From NCBI RefSeq assembly GCF_901933205.1, contig NC_044572.1, forward strand, positions 30,948,001 to 31,012,000: DNA of 64,000 nt. Reading direction: 5' to 3'. The DNA is from Camarhynchus parvulus (Eukaryota; Chordata; Aves; Passeriformes; Thraupidae). This document shows positions 12,501-24,200 of the stretch, piece after piece. The notes under the pieces are model-generated. The model worked only from the letters and a program-made list of their open reading frames with translations. It was not told the DNA's origin and searched no databases. Positions within the stretch are counted from its first letter, which is position 1. Every line of letters starts with the position of its first letter. The position numbers were made by a program, and so were the translations under genes.

Positions 12501-14653
12501 GAAATCTTAAAATCAACTTCTCTGAATTCCCAGTAAATATGTGCTTCCTATGCACAGTAAATATGAAATGTTATTCCATTAACATCTTCTATCCTATGTC
12601 ATCAGGATGAACAGCTAGAGAGTGGAGCAAGTGGATTTCTGCTAGTGGAAAAGCAGACTTTTAGGCAGAATAATTAATTACATTTTGTGTTAAAAATCTT
12701 ATATGGCATCTTATATTACATCTTTTAGATCTACAATAGAATAAGACCTGTAGATTGCAGGAAACTTAATTCCCTCACTGCACATTCCTCATTGTCTAAC
12801 TACCATATCCTCTCATTGGTTATTTTCGACTTATGGGAAACATTTTTTCAGACTACTATTGAAAATATTTGATTTCTCAGTGCTTTGCACCATTAAAGAA
12901 AAGTAGCCCTCAGCTTTGCCTAAATTTCATTCTTCCTTAGACCAAAAATGTATCTGCTGTTCAATTTACAATGCCATGGAGACATGTGCATTTTTCCTCT
13001 GGTCATCTAATACCTCCATCATGAGAGATCTGCCTGGATCTGTACACCGAAGTGTACAGTTCCTTTAAATGCTTTCACCTGAGACTAGCAGGATGTTGGA
13101 GGCAGCCAGCTTGCAGATAGATGAGAGCCTCTAGAGAGGGTCTTCTGCTAAGCAAGGATTTGTGAGTAACCCAGGCCTTCAGCATTGCACATAAAGAGCA
13201 ATTCTATACTTTTGTTTTCTTCAAAAATGTACATATAGTTGCATGTACTGTTGTTTCCTTCAAAAATGTACAACATATTTTTTTCAAAAATGTATAAATG
13301 TACAAATATCTACCACCCATATCTACACATGGGTGTATCTACGTAGGTTACTCTTTCTGTTCAATGAGAAGCAAATTTTTCTTCTGTTACACTGCATAAA
13401 CATTTACATTAATGGTTCACTAATGAATTCCAGTGCAATTTTGTTTTCTATATGCATAAAAGGATAGAAAATGTTTTACCAATACCTCTACTATTGCCCC
13501 CAAGACCTTTTGCTTCACAGACCTAGGACAATATGTAATGTGCAGAATGGGTTTTAATATTCATCAGATGTTATGATTGTACTACTACTAGTTACTGAAA
13601 GATATGGTTAGGATTTCAAAAAGGTGGCAAAAAAACCCCAAAAACTATAGGAAATCAGAAGTAGAAATAAGAATATAATTTATAAAGTTGATGTCACAGA
13701 TCAAAAGTTATTCTGCAGTTCCTGGAGAATCCCTGTTCAGCCATTCAGAAAACACTTCTGAAACAACACAAGCTGGCATCAGACCTTGGAAAATTTGAAA
13801 GCACTTTTTCTTTCTGAATTTAATTTTTCTCATAAATGCTTCACTCAGCCACATTGAGGAGAACTTTGTAAATTCCAAATTTAAGTCTAGAAAAAGAGTT
13901 AAGTGAGAAGTGGGATAAAAAAGTTCTTTCAAGAGAGGCAAAGATCAAGTAAACATATTGTTGTGCTGAGTGATGGAGAGGATATGAAAGGAGAAAAGGA
14001 GAGAAGACAAATGAAGATATTCTAAATTTTAAACAGTCTGTTTGTGGCATGATGTTTATGGACCAACACAGAGATAAATCCTGACCTCCTGAATGTGTGC
14101 CAAGCAATTCAAATTTTCCTTCTATTGTCAAGCCTTCCTTTGATTCTGCAATAATTGATTCTGGCCAACAGAATCTATTAGAATGCTGAACTATATAAGG
14201 TAGAAAGCATAATATCTTTGTCTTTAAGACTTCCACATTAATTTCCATGGTAGTAGGGTAGCTAAAAACACACTTCAAACTAGCACTTTAATATGGTAGT
14301 TTTGTGCTTAGTTTGTTTGGAAATTGGATTAAGAAAATGACAGCATTTTTCAACTATATTCAGTGAAAACTGTAGGAAAAAAAGGTTGGCTACTTTTGTT
14401 TTGCATTTCCACAGATGCAAGCAAATTTTCACTCAATGCAAAACTCAATTATAAACTCTTTAAAACAAGTTGAAACATTGCAGAGCAGAATTCAAAACTA
14501 CTCAGGCTTTCCCCATTGTGAGAAGCATTGCTGAGATTTGTTTAACATTTCATTGCAGTAAGCTCAGCATAGCTATAAAAATTTACAGACTTGTTACAGT
14601 TCTGACAGGAACACTAGCGCAGTCAGTAATTTCATCCATAGTGCCAGAAAAAT
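9597..14653. other. AT-rich non-coding stretch, no gene recognised
   Basis: About 5 kb without a recognised gene or mobile element. There is a very AT-rich patch at about 10365-10415 (TATATATTAA-like) and three spaced copies of a 14-base motif at 13220-13296. A 145-codon minus-strand frame at 13841-14278 has no domain that I recognise. Confidence 0.5.
13220..13296. repeat. three copies of TTCAAAAATGTACA, spaced about 39 and 24 bases apart
   Basis: TTCAAAAATGTACA occurs at 13220-13233 and 13259-13272, and with one change (TATA for TACA) at 13283-13296. Spacing is irregular, so this is a local duplication and not a clean tandem array. More ATGTACA-like words follow directly. Confidence 0.75.
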
Positions 14654-14686
14654 AAAAAAAAAAAAAAAAAAAAAAGACCAAAAAGA

Positions 14687-14717
<31 letters not shown>
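14654..14717. repeat. poly-A tract, two long runs
   Basis: A run of 22 A (14654-14675) is followed by GACCAAAAAGAC and a second run of 30 A (14688-14717). The first run is preceded by AGAAAAATA, so an AATAAA overlaps its start. That is unlike a processed transcript, where the signal usually sits 10-30 bases upstream of the tail. I could not recognise a retrocopied gene in the preceding 200 bases. CR1 does not end in poly-A, so the origin is unclear. It may be a simple repeat. Confidence 0.85.
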
Positions 14718-14719
<2 letters not shown>

Positions 14720-17700
14720 AAGACATGCAATTCCAATGAAGTCTTTGGATACTTGTGGGTTTGGTTTTTTATCAGTTTCACTCACTGTACCTGTGATGCC
14801 TGGATTTGAATTTAAGTATATTTTTGTCTCATAGCTTTCATGAGTGGCTTGGCTTAATTTTTTTTAGAATAGGATCATCACGAATTCTTCAATTTGCTAG
14901 TTGTGTCAAAAGAGTGACAGAAGTCTGTAAAGCTAAGAAAAATGAAATTATAAAATTGTTGAAATGCAAGATACTTATCTTGCACTATTGCACTTTGCTA
15001 CACAAGACAGAAAAATGCAACAGACATTTTTTAATATATATTTGCTTTGAGCTTAGCAAGAAATTTCACACAAAGAGAGATTAATGATGAATGTATAACA
15101 AAGAACTCTTTCCATATGTTAAACAAATCTTTCTTAGAACTTTTTTTTATCATTCTGCAAGGGCAGTAAGAGAGGCTATTCCTTCCTGTAATACAAGAAG
15201 TTCCATGGACCTTCCTCAGAGAAAGAGGGAAATATATAAAAATTTTCTGAAAGCAGTTGATGCAGATTTCTGAGAACAACTGAAACTGCTCCAAGAAATG
15301 TGTGCACTCGTAGAAAAATGGTCCATGAAAATTCACTTATTTATGCCAAAATATCAGCAAACTTAATGGCCAATCACTTTGAACCTGCATGATGATCTGC
15401 ATGTCACAAGTTTAGATATGCTTTTCACTCTCTTCAGTAAATTATATTTCAAATTTTAAACTTGCAAGATGCTGGTAGCGTTCCAGTTCCTATACATGCA
15501 ACTTCCAAAGTAAAACCACCTGGCATGAGTCATGATTTCTACACAGTGTAAATTCAGAAATAACAGATTAGAGAGCAGGTCTCCCAAGACCAATAGGCCT
15601 ACAGAACCTCACAGGTTACTTTCTCTAGATCTGAGCTCAAAGGCAGTGTTTCAAGTGTTTCAAAGAATGTCTTTGTCTTCTGTAAACATACAATTCACTT
15701 TCTTTTAAGGAGAGTCATCGAATTGCCATGCATGTAAATGCTCTTTACAAACACTTGAAGAGATACCAATTGAGTACTTATTTTTTTGGTCTTGTTAATA
15801 CCTACTTGACTGTTGTGTTGCTCTCTTTTATATGCAGCCATGAATAGATGAACTACAGAAGAGCACACAGTCAGTAGTGCTATGAAACATCACAGTTTTC
15901 TTCCTAATCTTCATTTAATATGTGAGCTAACAATAGAAGAAAAATTGACATTAAAGGATATGCTTATTAAATAAATACAGCAAGCAAGCAGTTTTATGGT
16001 TGCTGTTGGATAGAATTAAATACAGCTGGTTTTAAAAGCTTTGGTTTAGTCACACAGTCTTTCGTATCAGTGTTGTCTCAAATTTGTCTTGCATTTCCAT
16101 TTGCGTAGTAGGTGACTGCAGTGCCTACGTCATGTTTTGTTGCAATTTAGGGCAATTAGTCTTTTAAGGCTGATTTAGTTTGCGTTGATGATGATTTCAG
16201 GCTAGCATGCTCTCCCCAGAAAGTTCCAAGTATTACCTCAGAGTTGGCCTCTCTATAGATTTGGGAAGTCTTGATGCATGCAAAAATTTACCACATGTGT
16301 GTATTTTCACAACATTGCAGCTTTTCTAGCCAGAGATGACGGTTTGATGTGTGAAGACTGGAAACCAGACCTATGGTTCAGTGTTCCTGAAACTATTTTT
16401 GTACTCCTGACCAAATGAGTGTTGATGCTCTCTGTGTATGTTACCCACCCCTGCTCATGAGCTGCATGGAGCTGTTGAGAGGATGGAGATGACAGTAACT
16501 ACTCCCCACAGAGAGAATCACCTGCTTCACCTGCATTTGGAACTAAGCTCTTTCTACCTCCCATCTTACCAACATCCATTGCAGGATGTATTTGTCACAG
16601 TGACCCAGGACCAAACATGATATTGTACATGATTGTCACATTTACCTTCTAGTAATCTGTGTTTTGATCATAATTCCATCATAACATTAATCCTAACCAG
16701 TATTTCAAATTGAACCATGTTGATGCTTTGTTATGATGACATAAATTTCCAGTCTGTACAAAAGCTCATCTAAGTAGCATATCTATGCAGGTGGAAAGAC
16801 TGACCTATGAAAGGGTGTCTCAATGTTGACTGCATATTTGAATGTAGAGCTGCAGGTTTGGAACTTCAGCTGGGCCTTGGCTGTGACACTGAAAGCGGTG
16901 CCACAGCACACAAACATCTTCCCAAACAAAGCTCAGGGAAGGGTCAGGCTTCACACTGACAAATGATGAATTGATAATGCTTTCATGATTGCAGTCCTTT
17001 CAATATGAGGGCAAGTTAATGTTATTCTACTTCTTCCAAGCTCAAAATCATGCAACAGGCTCTTCATTAGCAAGTATTAAGGTTACCAGAAAGAGCACTC
17101 TCTGATTATGTATCATTGTATTTATGATGGTGTTATTTTGTCTTTAAGGGTTTGCAAATGTCCTTTTGTTGAGGCATAATTTAGAAGGTTAGTTGAATTT
17201 AAAAGAAAAGCTTTTAGAACTTCACTTTTCAATGATACAGTGAGGTTATCTGTTTCTGTGTTCAAAAGTTCATAATTACAAGATTGGCAATTTTCAAAAT
17301 ATTATGGAAAAGTGAGTTCTGAGCTGCAGTCTTATGAGCTCACTTGCAATTTCATAAAATTCAGTGTGAGATTATAATGTAGCCCAGACATCAATTCCTG
17401 AGAGATTAAAAAACCTGTCCAGAAGCTATCCATTCTTCAAGAAGTAATAATGATAAATGTGAAGATTGAGTCATTAATGTATGAGTAACTCATTCTGTGA
17501 AGTTTGTTACAAGACCATTATCAGGTCATTACAATTTCTCCTTATGCAGAAGTATGGAACCAGTCAGATGTCTATTGTATGAATGACTTGGCAGAAAGCA
17601 TGGTTTGGCTGCAATAATTAGACAAGATAGATGTCATTAAAATTATTCAGCTTTGTTTCTAAAGTTTTCTAGGTGGGGTGAAGAAGGAAGAAAAGAGAGA

Positions 17701-17741
17701 AGCTTATTGATAAAGGACTAATGCTAAAATTAAAATGAATA

Positions 17742-17776
17742 AATTATTATTACTACTACTACCACTATTATTATTG
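17742..17776. repeat. ATT/ACT trinucleotide run
   Basis: ATTATTATT, then ACTACTACTACCACT, then ATTATTATT: an imperfect trinucleotide microsatellite of about 35 bases, with an ACT block inside an ATT array. Confidence 0.85.
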
Positions 17777-20445
17777 CTATTTAAATTGTTGGTTACTATA
17801 CGTTCAGGGAAAGCTAAACAGTAGTCAGCCCATGATTTTAAAAATATTGCTAACCTAATTTTAGTACTATTTGCATTAGTTTCTTGATCAACACACTGAA
17901 TTTTATCTTAATATTGAGTCATAGGTTACAGGTTTTACAAAATGCAAGAAAAAAATTCCCGTGATTGACTAAAGCAGTAGCTCAATTCTGAACTAAGGGA
18001 ACAAGGTGAAAAATGTTATTAGTTACTGCATGGCTGTATGCCATCCCTAGACATACCAAAATCAAATCCTAAACCTGAATGAACCAAGCAGTCCCTTGTT
18101 CCTGAGAACTGAAGTAACTTCTTTGACTCTTCACTATGAAGGAAGTCTCAGATGAATCATTTATTAACTGAATCTCTGCTGACTACAAAAATATTATAGG
18201 CATCTTACTAACAAGCAGTTATATATACTTAAATGCATAAATTAGGCATTTTAATCTCGTACTGAGTCCTACCTGTAATAATTCATATGGATTATCAACT
18301 TAATTCCTCAAAAGCAGTGGTTCCAAAATAACAGCAGATTTTTCTTATTGCCAATCCTACCTCATGCCACAGACTGAAAGGTAGCTCAAAAAACCAAAAC
18401 CAAAAAAACCAAAACCAAGCCAAATCAGAACCCCACAAGACTACAAACGAAATGAAAATCTCATAAATCCAAATAATACTGTCCTAAATTTAGCCCTGAC
18501 ATGTTTTTTAACCACATTATGAAAATTAATCATAATGTCTCTGTATTCCTTATCCTAAACTCCAGATTTAACTCTGGTATGATATAATGGGAGGGATGGA
18601 AAGTCACTTACCATACTACCTTTCATGTACAAGCCCTAAAGTTTAGTTTAGTTAGTGAACATTTCTAAACTCTGAATTTATTGCATCTCAGAACTCTCTA
18701 CGTTTCGGAATCTTAACCAAATTCTAATTCTTGCAATCACACCACCATTAGAAACCCAATATTGTATACATGTTAGAATCCAGGCAAAATAACCTGGATA
18801 TACAGAAATAATATTACTCCAGATCCTAAAGGAACTAGCCATAAGCCTAGGTTGACTAATCTGTCTAGATCATAAAATTACAGGAGCTGCTCAGACCTTT
18901 CAGAATCAGAATAGTGAAGTCTACATATACTTTATTTCCAAAGAAGTACCCTGGAATTTTATATCCTGATACAGGATTATAATTATAATATTGGATTTAT
19001 TTCTAGAGAAATTATTCAAATCTATCAAATTTTAGGACCTTTAAGTTGGGTTAGCAAACTTACCTACACTGTAGCTCAGCCCTCCTTCCATTCAGTGTTA
19101 CTGAATCCCTAATTGAGAGACATTAGTTTTCCCAAAACAAGTCATGTCAGGTTTGCCTTTCCCCCTGCAGAATCAGACGTAAGGGTCAGGAAGAAAACTT
19201 CTGGGAGCCCAGCAGTAGCTGCAGCTCATGTTCCCTGGCATTCCCAGGCAAACCCTATATCTGGACCTAACCCTAATCCTGTTTATGTTACTTGTTCACC
19301 TACACCAAAGTCAAGGAGAAGGGGCTGGATGCCTTCAAGAAGGTGTCAAAGTATAATCTGCCTGCTCTTATCCACACCCTCCAGATAACCCTGCTGGGAG
19401 CAGCTGTCATGTGCTGGCACAGGCCACCTGTATGTGGAGAAGGTTTGAATATATAAAAAAACTACATGTATCTCAAGAGCTGCCTCTTGTATTCTGCTTG
19501 TCCCTTCTTCCTTAGTCATCTGTCTGCTTCTGTGCGGAGAATACCTTACAGTACCTCCCTTGTCTGCCACAGATCTATTAGTAAGGCAAGTTATCAATAA
19601 AATAAAAAGCAGCCATAAAAAGAAGCGGAATAAGCTTCAAATAAAATAAATAAGCACTGGATTCAAGCAGCAAGAAATATTTAGTCTAGACACTAAAAAC
19701 TTTCCGTGGTTTGAATGGCTAATTACCAAAATGGGTTCTTGAGGTGATACTGTTGTGTCTCTGAAAATATTGGCAAGTTTCTATGCAAGAAAACAACACA
19801 CTCGTGAAATGGAGACCTCATAGTTCTTCTTGACTTGGTTGCCTGTGATTTTTATCTAAATAACGAAGTCAGGTTATGTAAAAGAGGACAACTATAGCCA
19901 AAGATAAATCTGTCTTTCCCATGAGACTGAGGAAGAGACCACCTCTAGATTCCTGCAGTGAACAGTGCTGTGTCCCAGATAAGCTTCATGTCTGAATAAT
20001 CCTATTGTTTTCTTTCTAAGTATCAATAATGAAATGTTTCTGATACTTTTCCACCATATTTTTATTTTGGGTCTATACCTACCATTACTTAGATGCCAAT
20101 CAGATTCAAACTATGAAATGCTTTAAAGGGACAAAATTTGTATCTTCTCTAGCGTAATTGATGCACTTCTTGAGGATGTTCTTATCTATTTTTTCACATT
20201 CTTTAAATGAGAAATGTAAGTTTCAATTAACAGCCAAACATTTCTATTACCCAGTTCTCCCACTAAAACAGATAGTTTGATATCTTGCAGAGTATGTTCT
20301 GCAAGACTTTAGAGAGTCCAGACAAGCCCTATAACTTACACTAAATCAAGTCTGCTTTGTCAAACCAAAGATCTGGGCAGGAGTGGCAAACAGCAATAAG
20401 CTGTCCCACTAAAATATAGAGAAAGAAAATGTTCTAGAAGAAACT

Positions 20446-20471
20446 AAAAAAAAAAAAAAAGAAAAAAAAAA
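20446..20471. repeat. poly-A run with one G
   Basis: Fifteen A, one G, then ten A. It is a homopolymer tract with no sign of a retrocopied gene before it. Confidence 0.9.
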
Positions 20472-21107
20472 GTTTAACTGAACCGAAAGTTTCAAAGGTA
20501 TTTTAGGAACTGAGGGGAAAAAAAACCCAACCTGCAAATGTCCAGAAGATTTATAGAAGCCACAAGACAGGATGCTCTTTAGTGCTTAACGTTGTGACTG
20601 CTACATAATGCACTGCCTGATTTCAGAATTCCTTGCAATTAATAAAACTGTTATTTCCTTCTTGTGCACTGTACCAATGTAGAAAAGAACAGTCTGCAGG
20701 AGTCATTTTCTAAGAGGTCTAAATAATATAAAATTAGTCTTAGTTAAGTTTCAGTGGTCAAATTCTGCTTATAAGAATAATTTTCCTAATTAGCTTGAGA
20801 CATACTTCTTTTCCTGCTGAAATGAAAAGAGAGTTTGGTTATTGTTTGCTTTTTTCCCCTGTGGATTCTCATCTAACACTAGGTGAGGTGTCAACTGGTG
20901 TCCATTTTCCTTTCTGAACATCTGTTAACGCCACCCTACTTTTTTTCCCATGGAGTTGGCAGACTTATTCCCACTGCCAAAACCACAGCTCAGTGAAAGA
21001 GGGCTGGAATGAGCCAAATTTTGATTTACAAGAGGCTAAGAGCTGTAGGACATCCTAGAAAGACATCCTCACTCCTTCATTCCCAAGGCTGATAGATTCA
21101 AATTCTG

Positions 21108-21221
21108 CCCAGTTTTGGATTTTCTTTCTTTTCTCATTCTCTCCCCCATCCCACAGTGGGCCAGGAAGGGTCTGCAATCAGCTGTGGGGGCTTAGTTGCC
21201 AGCTGGGGTTAAAACATGACA
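21108..21221 (+). mobile_element. LTR 3'-end fragment, avian endogenous retrovirus (plus orientation)
   Basis: The last 80 bases read TCTCATTCTCTCCCCCATCC, then a C/A/G-rich spacer, GGGGGCTTAGTTGCCAGC, TGGGGTTAAAACATGACA. I recognise this order as the 3' end of a common avian LTR whose minus-strand start reads TGTCxTGGTTTAACCCCAGC. A TG...CA type end falls at ACA (21221). The 5' part of the LTR is not recognisable upstream of about 21108, so the copy is truncated or too diverged. No internal retroviral sequence is seen. The family name is not claimed. Confidence 0.65.
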
Positions 21222-24200
21222 CTGTGGAATCTTGCACTAGATCCAGCTTTGTTGAATTAAGTAAAAAGGCAAAAAGCCCCAAATCAGAAACGCCAACAAG
21301 TGGTAACAACAATTTAACCTCCTGAAGGAAATTAAAAAATTATTTTACTGTGGTGCTGTTTATCCTTTGAAACTAATCAGGACTTGATGAAATGGAGGGA
21401 ATCAAAAAAATTCCGTGTCTCAATGAACCTTATGTGTGTATCTGTGCAATTCATTACAGCAGTCATAAAAGAAAGCATTGTACCTTGCATACTTCTAGCT
21501 CTTTAAGATCTGTTTTCAAATTCAGGATTTTCTTTGATTCTGTTGTAAGATGTGACACTGTCAGATGTTACAAAAGGATGTCTGAAGGCTTGTATGTCCC
21601 TAACTGGTGAAAATTCAGGCAAATTTCAAGTTTAAATGCTGTTCCAGCTTCTCTAAAATACTGATGTATGGATGCCTCATAATTTTACATTTTTAAAATT
21701 TTCCCTTACAAATGAAATAGTGTTTGTAACATTGTTCTGAAACCAACAACTTGGATGAATATTAAGAACAGTTCAGCATCTCAGTTCTCAAGTGGCACTT
21801 CACACTTCCCAGGAAGGGCTGTTTAGCGCTCTAGAAATATGAGCAAGTATGTTCTTTTTCATTTAAACAGACTCTGCTCATGTCCTTTAACAGGCAAACT
21901 GTTTGCCTTTCAAAGAAAACATTTGGTTAGATCCAACCACAAGATGTTTTTCTTTGATCACTATAAATAGCTGAGTTTTGTTTATACAATGTGATTTAAG
22001 CTTTAGCAGAGCTAGAAAGATGTTGTAGTGCAGCCCATTCTTTGGGAATATTTTTATTTGAGTTTTCCCTAATATTCCTGGAAAATCAAACCCAAAGTCT
22101 GAACTTTTATCACTCTAATGAGGAGTCCAGGTCTCCATATGCATCTCAGGCCAATTACTGCTGCAAAACATTGGTGGCAGAACATAACTAAAGATGAGGC
22201 TTTGCCTGAAAGCACCTATATTTCTTCAAGCAGCAAAAAATTGGTTGCCTGGTGGAGCATGTTCTTTACTCAGTCAGGATTAAAGTGGGTGCTATGCTGT
22301 GGTCAGGGAGGAGTTTTTGTCTGGTCAGATGGACAGAGAGATATTTAGGGGGATAGCTGGGAGGAAAGGCTCCCTTTCTAGTCTCTCTTCTGCTCTGCTC
22401 TGCTTGTGATACATTATAACTTCTGAGACCTTATTCTGCTTTCTGTTCCAATAAAAAAAAATAAGTGTCCTCAGATGATACGTATATATGTGTTTAGATA
22501 ATGAGAATAACATGCTAAGCAAGGTATGTGCATTTGCCTTCTTTCTTTAACTCTCAAAAAAATCACCAAAACATGTATGAGCAGGTTGTCAAAGCGGAAT
22601 ACATGTAGGAAATAAAGGGAGGTATTGCTGAAAGTGCTGGGGACATGTCATTGAGTTTGCTTTTCTTACACCTGCAAACTATGCAGTTTTCTTTACATTT
22701 AGTCACAGCTCACTCACAGATGTTAATGTTAGTAGATATGCATGAAAATATCTAAATTGACAGCAGACTTCAGTTAAAGAAAATACAGTTAAAGAACTTT
22801 ATGTTTCCAAAACTTATCCCAGCAGGGAATGAGGGCAATATGGAGACAACATATGTGATTAAACCCATGGTGCCAGTAGTGAACCCTGATGAACAGCATA
22901 TAGTAAGTACTGGATTGCAGACAAAGTTTTATGTCCTGATAATGCCCGTCAGATGCCACGTGAGCACGTACAGCATGCTCCCCTCCTGAGCAGCTTACTA
23001 TCTAACAAGCATATTTCATCAGAGTGTTCACAAAAACTGAACACACATTTCAACACATTCACTGATGGTTTGTGAGCTAAAAATGGCTACACTTGTCCTC
23101 TATGTTATTTTCAGTGAAACATTCACTGAATTCTTGTAAAGTTGCAGACCTCATCTGTCTTTTGCCAATGCAGAGCAAATGTAGATCATGTAACTAAAAA
23201 TGTCATTTGCAAGGTACTCCTTGGATTAGATTTTGTATATTACTAAACAGTCTTTACTGAGAGACTGGAAGCTTTTTTATTGTATTCACAACAGTATCTT
23301 GCAGCAAATGCTTATCTTTTCTCTACAACATTTTCCACTTTCATCAGGGACATAATTAGGCAGCATTACTAAGCAGCTGAAGATAAGATATCCCTTGCTA
23401 GGCATTTATCTGGTGACATTCATTATGAACAAACATATTTTCATTTCATTTTAAGGAACGTTGTTTTAAGAAAGATGTATGTATATTGCTGTTAAATTGC
23501 AGGCTGAATAGTCATGATCTCTAGTTATTCAGATTGTTTGGGATGTATTATTTCCAATTTAGCAAATATTGTGTTACAAGAGGATGAGGTTTGGAAAAGA
23601 GCTGTCTAAAAATAGAACTGCTGATTCCACAATGGTCGTTACTTTACCCTCAGGCTTTATGCCTAACTGAGCAGCAGTGCTTGCTGAGGTGCCGATGCAA
23701 TAACCTCATTGAATGTACTCTGCTATTTCAGGCTTATCACTTCAGCATCTACAGACTCCAGCTTTGAAATCTGCCTCTCCTTAACTGCACATATAACAGC
23801 AAAAAGCTACATTCCCTACTAATCCTATGTTTAAATAATTTCAGAACATAATGAAGACTAAATAAATGCAGGAGCACATCTACAATAGACAAAATGGTTA
23901 TGAAGGAGCTGTAATGGAAGGGATCCTTTTCTGAATTACTGTGTTTGGGTTTCTGTGAGTCAGTGTTTCTTTCTCTGGATATTCAAAATATACTCAGTGC
24001 TATGCTCTGGTACCTTCCACAGACTATATTTAAAGCACCATAATCATAATCATATGCTACTTGATACCCGCAGGCACCATCAGTTATGATTCAATTGGTT
24101 AGCCTTGCTAAATGCTGCAAGGGTCTCAACCACCCAGCTGAGGTGAGGTTTAACCATCTGCTTCAAAAGAGTAGCAGCAGAAAAGAGCTAACAGAGCTGA

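Larger units (their letters stand above)
14718..21107. other. AT-rich non-coding stretch, no gene recognised
   Basis: About 6.4 kb with no recognised gene. It contains an ATT/ACT trinucleotide run at 17742-17776, an A/C-rich patch at about 18390-18425 and a poly-A run at 20446-20471. A slightly GC-richer patch at 19130-19450 contains overlapping open frames of 91 and 59 codons, neither of which I could assign. Confidence 0.5.

Noticed and set aside
13841..14278. 145-codon minus-strand open frame
   Set aside because: No recognisable domain and composition typical of translated AT-rich DNA. Frames of this size are expected by chance in 384 kb of six-frame sequence.
18000..19270. Several CCTAAACC, CCTAACCCTAATCC-like words suggesting degenerate telomere repeats
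   Set aside because: They are scattered, few and not in tandem, so they do not support an interstitial telomeric array.
22370..22462. Pyrimidine-rich stretch followed by CCAATAAAA, resembling the R region of an LTR
   Set aside because: No matching ends or further LTR landmarks were found on either side; too little evidence to call an element.
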